Positions 1-8,100 of a stretch of 26,268 nucleotides of DNA are shown here, piece by piece. This DNA is from Helicobacter sp. (GTDB taxonomy: Bacteria; Campylobacterota; Campylobacteria; Campylobacterales; Helicobacteraceae), in the NCBI GenBank assembly GCA_022766795.1, contig JALEPE010000031.1:1-26268 (forward strand). Direction: 5' to 3'. Below the pieces are notes generated by a model, which worked only from the letters and a program-made list of their open reading frames with translations, had not been told where the DNA came from and ran no database searches. Each line of letters starts with the position of its first letter. The first letter of the stretch is position 1. Both the position numbers and the translations under genes were made by a program.

Positions 1-240
1 CTTGCAAGATTCTACTTTTGCATTCAATCGCTCTGGATTTAATAAAGGAGGATAAGGGTGATTGGTATTAATATATTTTTCTTTAAACTCTTTGGAGTTA
101 AACCAAGAGTTTATCTCCTCATAATGTTCAGCAATAAATTCTAAATGTTTTTGCTTGTCTATTATGCAATGGCATTGTATTAGAATTTTATAAATTTTAA
201 ATTTATTAGCATTTTTTAGTTTTAAAATCCTAAAAAACAT
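1..240 (-). CDS. Unidentified protein, N-terminal part, cut by left window edge
   Basis: The frame is open for 80 codons from an ATG at 240 to position 1 and runs off the window. The product starts MFFRILKLKN and includes a Trp-Phe/Lys/Glu-rich stretch and the segment NTNHPYPPLLNPERLN, which looks like genuine protein rather than random AT-rich translation. I do not recognise the family. There is no clear Shine-Dalgarno sequence, but the ATG overlaps the stop of the upstream reading frame as TAATG (242-238), so translation could be coupled. The gene sits downstream of glycosyltransferase-like remnants and pseI, so a surface-carbohydrate role is possible by context only. It could also be another decayed fragment. 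Confidence 0.45.
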   Translation of the reverse strand, partial: MFFRILKLKNANKFKIYKILIQCHCIIDKQKHLEFIAEHYEEINSWFNSKEFKEKYINTNHPYPPLLNPERLNAKVESCK

Positions 241-359
241 TAAAGTTTTCTGTAATCATAAGGGAGTATTGTTCTTAATCTTTCTTTTAGTTTTTTGCAT
301 CTATAAGCTAAAGCCCATTTCAAACCAAATCTGTGATAAATTTTAGAACCTCTACCCAT
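240..359 (-). CDS. Short basic ORF, 39 aa, possibly the last piece of a decayed glycosyltransferase
   Basis: The ATG at 359 follows AAGGA with 7 nt spacing. The frame encodes 39 residues starting MGRGSKIYHRFGLKWALAYR, is Lys/Arg/Tyr-rich, and ends in a TAA that overlaps the ATG of the next ORF (TAATG). The same frame is open upstream to about 416, but with no start codon. Two readings are possible: a genuine small gene coupled to its neighbour, or the 3' end of the frameshifted gene described at 404-754. The composition fits the latter; the ribosome site and TAATG overlap fit the former. Confidence 0.3.
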   Translation of the reverse strand: MGRGSKIYHRFGLKWALAYRCKKLKERLRTILPYDYRKL

Positions 360-403
360 TTGAGAATCCTTGATTCTTAAGTAAAGATTGTTGGGAATTG
401 ATT

Positions 404-754
404 TTAAGCTTTTGGATTATTAAAGAGAGAGAAATATTTAAACTTAAAGAGAAAGAAAGAGAGATAAGCAAAAAGATTAAAGGGTGTTTTATATAAAAAG
501 AGGAAATAAATTAAGAGAGAATCCCCAACCCCCGCACAGGAATAGAATGTTTTAGATTTTCTTTGGGATTTAAAGAGGAATGGGAGTTAATTGTATGGTT
601 TAAAGATTCTTTAGTGTTAAAGTTCTCTTTTGAAATTCCTTTTCTTTGTTTATCGTATTCTATTAAAGCTAAACCTAGTTTATAGGCTAAATGGTTTTGT
701 ATTCTTGTCTTTAGCTGAATGGGGATTAAACATTGTGTTGGAAGTACAATACAT
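404..754 (-). pseudogene. Frameshifted C-terminal remnant of a Campylobacterota-type glycosyltransferase
   Basis: An ATG at 754 with AAAGGA 7 nt upstream opens only a 24-codon ORF (stop at 680). The neighbouring frame from 753 to 511 instead reads like protein, including KTRIQNHLAYKLGLALIEYD. From memory this resembles the NHLSYKLGxAxIE module found near the C-terminus of many Campylobacter and Helicobacter sugar transferases. Close to a G-rich stretch at about 522-533 the sense shifts to a third frame, reading GDSLLIYFLFLYKTPFNLF and ending at 404. The next frame continues to 240. No N-terminal GT-A type domain is present. I infer a decayed or recombined glycosyltransferase whose 5' part is missing; the family assignment rests on a short motif. 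Confidence 0.5.
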
Positions 755-782
755 TAGGGATTCCTTTGAATTTTAATGTGGA

Positions 783-791
783 ATTATAGCA
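783..791 (-). promoter_or_regulatory. Extended -10 promoter beside the homopolymer tract
   Basis: The minus strand reads TGCTATAAT, a perfect -10 hexamer with the TGn extension. It lies about 30 nt upstream of the AAAGGA-ATG signals at 754. The position expected for a -35 element falls inside the C14/T10 homopolymers, so tract length would alter the spacing or upstream context. Activity is inferred from the consensus match only. Confidence 0.5.
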
Positions 792-792
792 G

Positions 793-816
793 AAAAAAAA
801 AAGGGGGGGGGGGGGG
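793..816. repeat. A10-G14 homopolymer pair, candidate phase-variable tract
   Basis: Ten A residues (793-802) are followed directly by fourteen G residues (803-816). Long poly-G tracts in Campylobacter and Helicobacter genomes are typical slipped-strand contingency loci near surface-structure genes. Here the tract is intergenic. It lies between the pseI stop (841) and an extended -10 promoter (783-791) that reads in the same minus direction. The exact count may also vary within the sequenced population or by sequencing error. Confidence 0.85.
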
Positions 817-840
817 AAAATTATCCAGCCCAAGTGATTC

Positions 841-1866
841 TTAAAGACCGCTAAAATCCCCAAACTCCAATGCTTTGCCCCGATACAAATCACGACTTGC
901 ACACTTACCTATGACTTGCTTTAAATATTTTGGTGCGATTCCAAATCCGGGGCGGATAGAACGCACAGATTTTTCGGTTATCCTCTCGCCTTTTTTAATG
1001 TTTTCCACCACATACAAGGATCGCATAAACGCCCTGCCTTCTTTGGATTTTTGACTTAGCGCATAAGTTGGAATCCCAAGCAGCTCCTCTACCTCGCGCA
1101 CCGCCTTTGCCATCTGTGCAAACTCGCTAGGCTCAAGACTAAAGGCACTATCCACGCCACCGAGTTCGCGACTTAGTATAAAATGTTTTTCAATCACTTT
1201 TGCGCCAAGCGTTGCAGCAGCAATCGGTGCGGTAATTCCTAAAGTATGATCCGATAGCCCAACTTCCACTCCAAAATCCTGCTTTAACTTTGGAATCAGA
1301 CTAAGATTCGCGCTATTAAGCGGCGCGGGATAAGAGCTTGTGCATTGCAAAAGCGTAATATCTGTATTGCCCACTTGTTTGCATGCCTCAATAGCTTCAG
1401 CAATCTCCTCTTTGGTTGCGATTCCCTTTGATAGAATCATCGGCTTACCCAAACGCGCCATATAGGAGATTAGCTCCAAATCCACAATCTCAAAAGACGC
1501 TACCTTATAAATAGGATTCCCTAAACTCTCCAAAAAATCCACACCCTCCTTGCTAAAGGGGGTAGAAAAGCATACAAGCCCAAGACTATGCGCATAATCA
1601 AAAAGTTCCTTATGCCACTCCCAAGGCGTCATCGCCTCTTGATAAAGCGCGTAAAAATTCTTCCCATTCCATAATGTCCCCTTAATCCTAAAATCCTCCA
1701 AATCGCAATCTATACTCATACAATCTGGTGTATAAGTTTGCAACTTAATTGCGTCCGCACCGGAATCTTTCGCCGCTTTAATCGTCTTTAAAGCTAAATT
1801 TTTATCTTGATTATGATTTGCAGAAAGCTCCGCAACTAAAAAAATTTTATCATTTTGCATATCCAT
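841..1866 (-). CDS. pseI: Pseudaminic acid synthase (NeuB family)
   Basis: Condenses 2,4-diacetamido-2,4,6-trideoxy-L-altrose with phosphoenolpyruvate to give pseudaminic acid, the sugar that Campylobacterota attach to flagellin. The 341-residue length matches PseI (about 340). Residues 1-275 form the NeuB-type TIM barrel, with AELSANHN near the start, KLQTYTPD, LSDHTLG and IEKHF. The last ~60 residues form a SAF (antifreeze-like) domain with SLYVVENIKKGE and RPGFGIAPK. RPGFGIAPK and YTPD favour PseI over sialic acid synthase NeuB or legionaminic LegI. Two ATGs compete: at 1866, AAGGG sits only 2 nt away; at 1860 (MQNDK...) the spacing is 8 nt, so the shorter form is probably the real start. 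The gene is divergent from a lipoprotein gene and followed by a phase-variable-looking region. Confidence 0.9.
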   Translation of the reverse strand: MDMQNDKIFLVAELSANHNQDKNLALKTIKAAKDSGADAIKLQTYTPDCMSIDCDLEDFRIKGTLWNGKNFYALYQEAMTPWEWHKELFDYAHSLGLVCFSTPFSKEGVDFLESLGNPIYKVASFEIVDLELISYMARLGKPMILSKGIATKEEIAEAIEACKQVGNTDITLLQCTSSYPAPLNSANLSLIPKLKQDFGVEVGLSDHTLGITAPIAAATLGAKVIEKHFILSRELGGVDSAFSLEPSEFAQMAKAVREVEELLGIPTYALSQKSKEGRAFMRSLYVVENIKKGERITEKSVRSIRPGFGIAPKYLKQVIGKCASRDLYRGKALEFGDFSGL

Positions 1867-1896
1867 AGCCCTTAAAAATCAACAAATTTTGATAAG

Positions 1897-1905
1897 ATTA
1901 TATCA
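1897..1905 (-). promoter_or_regulatory. Extended -10 promoter for pseI
   Basis: The minus strand reads TGATATAAT, a perfect TATAAT hexamer (1902-1897) with a TGn extension. It lies about 30 nt upstream of the pseI start in the 70-bp gap between divergent genes. No good -35 is visible, which is usual for sigma-70 promoters in this phylum. The plus-strand lipoprotein promoter must share this gap; TAAGAT at 1893-1898 is only a weak candidate. Confidence 0.6.
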
Positions 1906-1936
1906 GAAAAAATATTTTCGATTAAAGGTTTATGGA

Positions 1937-2320
1937 ATGAAAAATATTAAAAGCTTCAAAATCCTCACCCTAGCTTTTGCCTCTGTGCTTTTATTGAATG
2001 GTTGCGATGAAAAAAGCGCAAAAGAGCTTGAGGAAAAGGCGAATCAGACTTTTCAAAATGCGCTAGAGGATTCTGGCTTAAAAGACACTATGGAATCCAA
2101 AGTAAAGGAATTAAACGAATTTATGGAGAGCGGCAAGGCGCAGGAATTCATAGATAAACAAACACAAATCCTGCAAGACGGTGCAGACGCGCTAGGAAAA
2201 ATCATAGAATCTGACAAAACAAAAGAGCTTTTGCAAAGGCAAATGGAAAATCTAAACAATCTTTTAAATGATAAAAACAAGGAAGCAAATGCAGAGAATG
2301 AGGACGCTACCAAAATCTAG
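1937..2320 (+). CDS. Small coiled-coil lipoprotein
   Basis: A 127-residue protein with a type II signal peptide: basic N-terminus MKNIKSFK, hydrophobic core, and lipobox LLNGC with the lipidated Cys at residue 23. The mature part is highly charged (Lys/Glu rich), with no hydrophobic segment and heptad-like helices over residues 30-110, so it probably forms an extended helical or coiled-coil structure in the periplasm. The frame extends upstream to 1889, but the ATG at 1937 has AAAGG 8 nt upstream and begins exactly at the signal peptide, so I chose it. Asp follows the Cys; in E. coli this would signal inner-membrane retention, which may not apply here. No family recognised; it stands alone in its transcription unit. 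Confidence 0.75.
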   Translation: MKNIKSFKILTLAFASVLLLNGCDEKSAKELEEKANQTFQNALEDSGLKDTMESKVKELNEFMESGKAQEFIDKQTQILQDGADALGKIIESDKTKELLQRQMENLNNLLNDKNKEANAENEDATKI

Positions 2321-2358
2321 CAAAATCATAACAATTTATCATTTAACCTTTATTGATC

Positions 2359-2390
2359 AATCCATAGCTTTTTAAGAAAAGCTATGGATT
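2359..2390. terminator. 14-bp stem-loop between converging genes
   Basis: AATCCATAGCTTTT (2359-2372) pairs perfectly with AAAAGCTATGGATT (2377-2390) around a TAAG loop. It lies 38 bp after the lipoprotein stop (plus strand) and 26 bp after the ubiD-family stop (minus strand). The symmetry suggests a bidirectional terminator, although there is no long U-run after the stem. Confidence 0.6.
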
Positions 2391-2415
2391 TCTCACAATG
2401 ACAAAGCTTGAGTAT

Positions 2416-4311
2416 CTAGCAGTATGACTTATCAATATGGAATCGCTTGTAAAATTCTGCTAAATCTCCATAGTCCTTCAAAAGCCCTAAACTCTCCAAA
2501 TGCTCCAACACCGCTAAAGTGCAGTCTGTCTCCCTAGGCCATTCACGCAGATACCCATCACGCGCATCTTTATCGGTTGCATCAATAAACACCATAGAAT
2601 TAACAATTTTCACATCACGTTTTGCATCAATATTATTTACCACGCGCCACAGCAACATATAAAGATTTTCTAAATCATTCTTTAGCGCATCAACAATCAC
2701 GATAATGCGCGCGCTTTTTTGCAAAATCGCACAAGTATTTTGGGATTCTGCATTTTTTGTTTGCGATTGCAACCTTTGCGATTCCATTTCTAAAAATACT
2801 TTTTGCAAACTTTGCTGCTTATCAAAGGCTACAAGCACAATCGGATTGTTGGTGTCTGTATAAATTTGCCTTATATGCGCCACCTCCCCACTGCTTTCAA
2901 GCACATTTTGCAATATATCTTGCAATGCCTCATCAGATAAAATCTCCAACCCTTTTGATTGTGGAATCTCTTGCGTGCAATCAATACCAAGCTTTCCACC
3001 TTGTGCAAAGTTTGGTGAAGCGTGGTCTAGCGCATCACACACACCATCACTAATGAGGCAATCCTCCACACTGAAACGATTCAAAATATAAGGCACAATC
3101 GCAGCACTTTGCAAACTTGGCGCATTTGCATCTACAAAAATCGCGTGCTTCACAAAACTCATTTGCCCAACTCCCCAAAATGCGTGCATACTCTGCTTTG
3201 CAATATTAGGAAAACGCGCGTTAATTTTTGCTAAAATGAGATTATGAAATACACCATTTTCCGGCATATAATAATCCACTAAATCTGGCGTTGTTGTCTG
3301 CAAAAGCGGCAAAAATAAACGTTCTGTTGGATAACCTAAATATTTATCCTCCAAAGGCGGCTTCCCAACCACAGTTGCAAGATACACGGGATTACGCTTA
3401 GAAGTGATGGCTTTTACCTCTAGCACGGGATAAGGTGCAATAGGTGTATAAAACCCCGTATGGTCGCCAAATCTCCCTTCATCACGCATTGTATCAGGAT
3501 TTACAAAGCCCTCAATGACAAAATCCGCATCGTATGGCACACAAAGATTATTTGTAATGCAGCGCACCATTCTAGCACGACTTTTGCGGATAAATCCATA
3601 CAGCATTAACTCAAATAACCCATAAGGTAAAGGTGCAGTTGCACACCAAGTATAGAGTGCATCTCCACCAATGGCAATACTAACAGGCATTTTCTCCCCT
3701 GCTTTGCGATATTCATCAAACAAATGCACGCTATCTTTATGGATTTGCCAGTGCATTCCTAAGTGATTCTTATCAAACACTTGCAGGCGATACATTCCAA
3801 GATTCCGCACACTGCCATCAAGACTTTGCGTATAGCATTGCCCCATTGTGATAAATCTCCCACCATCTTCTTCCCAAGTCTTAAGCACAGGAATCGCACC
3901 CAAATCCACTTCTGCACCTTGCCTAATGACTTCTTGACATAAACCCTTTTGCTTTAATACCTTTGGGGTTAAAAAACGCAAATCATTAAGCTTTGGTAAA
4001 AGTCTTGCCAAATCTCTAAAACTCCTAGGCGGTTTTAATTTAATAAGTTCTGCAATCGCACTTGCTTGCCTTTCTACATCGCCAACTAATAATTTCACAT
4101 TTTTAAAGCTTCCAAACACATTCATCAACACAGGAATATCATATGTGATTCCATTTTTTCTATCCACAGGATTTGTAAATAATAACGCCTTGGAATCTTT
4201 GCTTTTGACTTCTAAATATGCTAAATGTGGAATCTCTAACTCTACATCTAAAGGCTCTGTGATGATTTTTAATGCACTATTTGCTTTCAAAATATCAATA
4301 CATTGACGCAT
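2416..4311 (-). CDS. UbiD-family menaquinone biosynthesis decarboxylase (futalosine pathway)
   Basis: A 631-residue UbiD-family protein. The family uses prenylated FMN to remove carboxylate from aromatic substrates. The segments YRLQVFDKNHLGMHW, EGRFGDHTGFY (Glu278, followed by the Gly-Asp-His turn) and VGKPPLEDKYLGYPTERLF are those I associate with the long menaquinone-type subfamily (SCO4490-like) rather than E. coli UbiD. It would act in the late futalosine route, decarboxylating a dihydroxynaphthoate; this fits an organism respiring with menaquinone. The start at 4311 has an ideal AGGAGG 7 nt upstream that overlaps the stop of the preceding gene (11-nt gap). It is the last gene of the long operon and is followed by the stem-loop at 2359-2390. 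The C-terminal 130 residues include a Gln/Ser-rich stretch (residues ~505-525) that looks like a linker. Confidence 0.85.
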   Translation of the reverse strand: MRQCIDILKANSALKIITEPLDVELEIPHLAYLEVKSKDSKALLFTNPVDRKNGITYDIPVLMNVFGSFKNVKLLVGDVERQASAIAELIKLKPPRSFRDLARLLPKLNDLRFLTPKVLKQKGLCQEVIRQGAEVDLGAIPVLKTWEEDGGRFITMGQCYTQSLDGSVRNLGMYRLQVFDKNHLGMHWQIHKDSVHLFDEYRKAGEKMPVSIAIGGDALYTWCATAPLPYGLFELMLYGFIRKSRARMVRCITNNLCVPYDADFVIEGFVNPDTMRDEGRFGDHTGFYTPIAPYPVLEVKAITSKRNPVYLATVVGKPPLEDKYLGYPTERLFLPLLQTTTPDLVDYYMPENGVFHNLILAKINARFPNIAKQSMHAFWGVGQMSFVKHAIFVDANAPSLQSAAIVPYILNRFSVEDCLISDGVCDALDHASPNFAQGGKLGIDCTQEIPQSKGLEILSDEALQDILQNVLESSGEVAHIRQIYTDTNNPIVLVAFDKQQSLQKVFLEMESQRLQSQTKNAESQNTCAILQKSARIIVIVDALKNDLENLYMLLWRVVNNIDAKRDVKIVNSMVFIDATDKDARDGYLREWPRETDCTLAVLEHLESLGLLKDYGDLAEFYKRFHIDKSYC

Positions 4312-4322
4312 AATAATTCCTC

Positions 4323-5138
4323 CTATCTTGCGATTAATGTTTGTTCTAGCTTTCCATTATCAATAGCTTTTAATTTAAAGCCTTTTATGCATTTTCCACC
4401 CTTTATTTCACAGACAATCATTTGAAAAATACTTGGAATTCCACTTTTTTGTGGCACACTTAGTCGGTTTGGGATTCCTGTCAAAAATCTCTCAATAGGT
4501 TCTTTTGCCTCCATCCCTATTACGCTCTCTCTTGCGCCGATCATTCCCACATCACTCACGCCAAATGTCCCCTCAAAAATTTCCAAATCATCTGTTCCTA
4601 CGTGCGTATGCGTGCCAAAAATTGCCGAGATTCTACCCTTTAACATCATAAACATTGCACGTTTTTCGCTTGTAGCTTCGGCGTGAAAATCTAAAATGAT
4701 TGTCTTGATACCCTCTTTTTGCAGCATATCTAGCATTGTATTTGCATAAATAAAGGCATTATCGCATTGTGGCATACCAAAATGCCCCATTAAATTTAAA
4801 ACAACAAAAGATTCATCTTTAATCTTGCCCCGATAAATACCGCTTCCGGGCAAACTTGCGGGATAATTATGTGGGCGCAATACATAAGAATTTTCCAGTT
4901 CCAAAAACCCTACAATATCCTTTTTATCCCAAGTGTGATTCCCTCCTGTAAAAATATCCACACCATAGCCTTTTAACTCCTCAATGCTGCTCGCACCAAG
5001 CCCAAATCCGTGACTTGCATTTTCTCCATTTGCCACAACTACATCAAGTGCGTATGTCTCTTTTGCTTCTTTAAGGTAGCGTCCTACCTGCTCTCTACCA
5101 ACTCTGCCAATAATATCTCCTAGAAATCCAAATCGCAC
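4323..5138 (-). CDS. YmdB-type metallophosphoesterase
   Basis: A 271-residue protein of the YmdB/TIGR00282 calcineurin-like family. Bacillus YmdB hydrolyses 2',3'-cyclic AMP and influences biofilm and motility decisions; the substrate here is unknown. Metal-binding motifs are all present in order: GDIIGR near the N-terminus, NGENASHGFG, GNHTWD, DFHAEATSEK and GTHTHVGTDD. The start is GTG at 5138, sharing one base with the mfd stop codon (TAGTG), with AAGGA 9 nt upstream, so translation is probably coupled to mfd. There is no signal peptide, so it acts in the cytoplasm. The length is normal for the family. Confidence 0.85.
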   Translation of the reverse strand: MRFGFLGDIIGRVGREQVGRYLKEAKETYALDVVVANGENASHGFGLGASSIEELKGYGVDIFTGGNHTWDKKDIVGFLELENSYVLRPHNYPASLPGSGIYRGKIKDESFVVLNLMGHFGMPQCDNAFIYANTMLDMLQKEGIKTIILDFHAEATSEKRAMFMMLKGRISAIFGTHTHVGTDDLEIFEGTFGVSDVGMIGARESVIGMEAKEPIERFLTGIPNRLSVPQKSGIPSIFQMIVCEIKGGKCIKGFKLKAIDNGKLEQTLIAR

Positions 5139-8100
5139 TATTTTTTTTCCTTTAAATACGCAAATACTGCCCTTAAAATATCGTCCTCATCTTTACTATC
5201 TGCCTTAATATTAACTTTTCCGCCTTGCAAATTGCTAAAGGTAATACTCTGTTGGAAATTCATAACATTTGCGATTCCACAATTACGCGCAATAATCTTA
5301 ATACGGATTAAATCCAAAAATTGCCTCGTGTAAATATCTAATCTCCCAAATCTTTCTTCAATCTCTGCTTCTAGCGCAAACACAGCCTTTTCATCCTCGC
5401 ATTTTGAAAGCCTACGATAAATCTCCAAACGCAATCGCTCTGATTCTATTAATTCAGGATTTAAAAATGCCGTAATACTTAACTTAATATCCACTTGCGC
5501 TGCCTTTTGCTCTACATTTCCACTAAGCGTGAAAATCGCCTCCTCAAGCATTCGCAAATACAAAGAGTAACCAATATTTTTAATATGCCCACTTTGCGCC
5601 TCACCAAGCAAATTTCCCCCGCCTCTAATTTCTAAATCGTGATAAGCAAGCGCACCACCACTACCCAAAAAAGAATTGCGTTCTAATGCTAGAAGTCGCT
5701 TTTTAGCATCTTCGGTAATATGCGCAAAATCCTCTACAAATAAATAACAAAAGCCCTCTTTATTTCCACGTCCAACGCGCCCACGTAACTGGTGCAAATC
5801 TGCAATTCCAAAACAATCAGAGCGATCCACTAGAATCGTATTGGCATTGGGCAAATGAATCCCCGATTCCACAATACTTGTGCAAAGCAGCATATCATAC
5901 CCACCTTTAGCAAATTCTAGCACAATATCCTCTGTATCTTGCGCTGGAATCCTAGAATGCAAGATTGCAATTCTAAGTTTAGGTATAATTTTTAGAATTT
6001 CATCTTTTTTCTGCACAATCGTTGCGATGTTATTATGGATATAAAATACCTGTCCTCCACGACGCATTTCACGCATTACTACTTCCTTTAAAAGCGTGGC
6101 ATCATAACTTTTAACAAATGTTCTTGTTGCTTGACGCTCACTTGGAGGGGTTTTCAACTCGCTTAAACCTTTAATTTGCGAAAGTGCCATATTCAATGTG
6201 CGTGGAATCGGAGTAGCCGACATTGAAAGCAAATGGATATTCTGGCTCAAATCCTTAATTTTTTCTTTTTGTTTTACGCCAAATTTATGTTCCTCATCTA
6301 CAACCATTAAAGCAAGATTCTTAAAATCTGCATTCAGTAACGCGTGTGTGCCGACAACTGCATCTAAATTACCCTGTTTCAAATCCTCCAAAATCTGCTT
6401 TTTTTCTTTTGCTCTAACATAGCGGTCTAACCTTGCTAAACGCAACCCAAAAGGAGCAAAACGCTCTTTTAATGTGTTGAAGTGCTGGTAGGTTAGCAAG
6501 GTTGTTGGTGCGATCATTGCGGATTGATAGCCGCTCAAGAATGCTACAAACATCGCATTCATCGCAACTTCCGTTTTACCAAACCCCACATCTCCACTCA
6601 AAAGGCGATCCATTACGCGCCCATTACTTAAATCCCTAAAAATCTCCTCAACCGCTTCTATTTGATCTTGTGTGTAGTCAAAGCCACTTTGGTGCTGAAA
6701 AATTAAAATTTCCTCTTTTTGTGTGTCTAACGCGATTCCATCCATTAACTCACGCTTTGCAGCAAGCGCAATGATGGCATTTGCAAGCACAAAAAGCTTT
6801 TCTTTAACCTTTTCTTTAAGTTTTGCAAAAGAGCCTTTGCCTAAACGATCTAATATCGGAATCCCACCACTATCGGCAATATAGCGATCAATTCTATCTA
6901 AATTTTCCACAGGAAGCAGTAATTTATCATCACCCAAATATCTTAGTAGAATAAAATCGCGTGTCGCACCAAAAATATTTGCCTGCGTAATCCCGCTAAA
7001 AATCGCGATTCCATAATCACAATGCACCACATAATCCCCAACATTGAGTTCATCTAATAAAATCTTAGCTTTAGCGTGTTTTTGCGCCTTTTGTGGCGTA
7101 TTTAAAGAAAGAATTACGCTCTCTTTGCCTAAAATATTTAATGCAATATCCAAACCCAATTGAATTTCATAAGCAGAATCGCTAAGCGCAATACCAGCTT
7201 GACGCACTTGTGCCTCTGTTCTAGCAAGAATTGTAATGGACTTTGTTTTATGAAATTCCAAAAAATCTTTTAGTGTATTAAAATTGTAAGAAAAATCTTG
7301 ATATTCTAAAGTTTGTGGCACTTCTTCGCTTTCTAAGATTCTTTGGAGCTTTTGTTGGTTGTACTCATTAAAGCCTAGAATCTCTTTTACAAAATCTTTT
7401 GTAAAAGGAAGTGTAAAAAAAGGATATGCATTTAGTAAATCTTGTCCAATGTTAATTTCATCTAAACACCAAAATCCAAAGCCCATAATACCGCTATTTC
7501 CGCTTGTATCTAAAAAATTATTACCTGATATTAAGTTTGCAATAGATTGTTCTAAAAGCGTATAGGATTCTGCATTGAGTGCTAAAAATGCAGGTGAAAT
7601 TTCTAGGGATTCCAACTCCTCTTTAGCACACAATTGACTTTGCAAATCAAACCTTCTAATGCTTTCAATTTCATTATCAAACAATGCAATACGATAAGGC
7701 TCAACACTATTGGGTGTAAAAATATCAATAATATCACCACGAATAGAAACTTCCCCGCTAAGCTCCACTAAATCAACAAATTCATAGCCAAAGTGCAGTA
7801 AATCCTCTTTAAAGTTCTTGAATTCTATGGAATCCCCAACTTTTAGCAATTTTTCTTGTAAGGATTGCGCATTAGGCATAGAATGCAGTAGCGTAGAAAC
7901 GGGAGCGCACAAAATTTTATTACCCTCACTCGCATAAAAACTCTTTAGGGTTGTAAAAATTGCACGCAATTCCTCTTGATAACTTCTTAAATCATCGCCA
8001 AAAATTGCACGAAAATCTGGCAAAATAAAGGTTTCAAAACCCAAAAACTTAGCCACATCACTGCACGCAATAGCATTTTTATAATTATCGCTTAATAGCA

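Noticed and set aside
1..840. tRNA, rRNA or insertion sequence explanation for the left-end non-coding DNA
   Set aside because: No cloverleaf, no conserved rRNA stretches, and no terminal inverted repeats or transposase motif; translated pieces point instead to glycosyltransferase remnants.
1889..1936. N-terminal extension of the lipoprotein (16 extra residues from an ATG at 1889)
   Set aside because: The extension would bury the signal peptide, has no ribosome site, and overlaps the promoter gap; the ATG at 1937 has AAAGG at good spacing.
2053..2313. 86-aa minus-strand ORF
   Set aside because: Antisense shadow of the lipoprotein gene; Ser/Phe-rich composition and no ribosome site.
2757..3053. 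98-aa plus-strand ORF
   Set aside because: Antisense to the ubiD-family gene; composition reflects the complementary codons.
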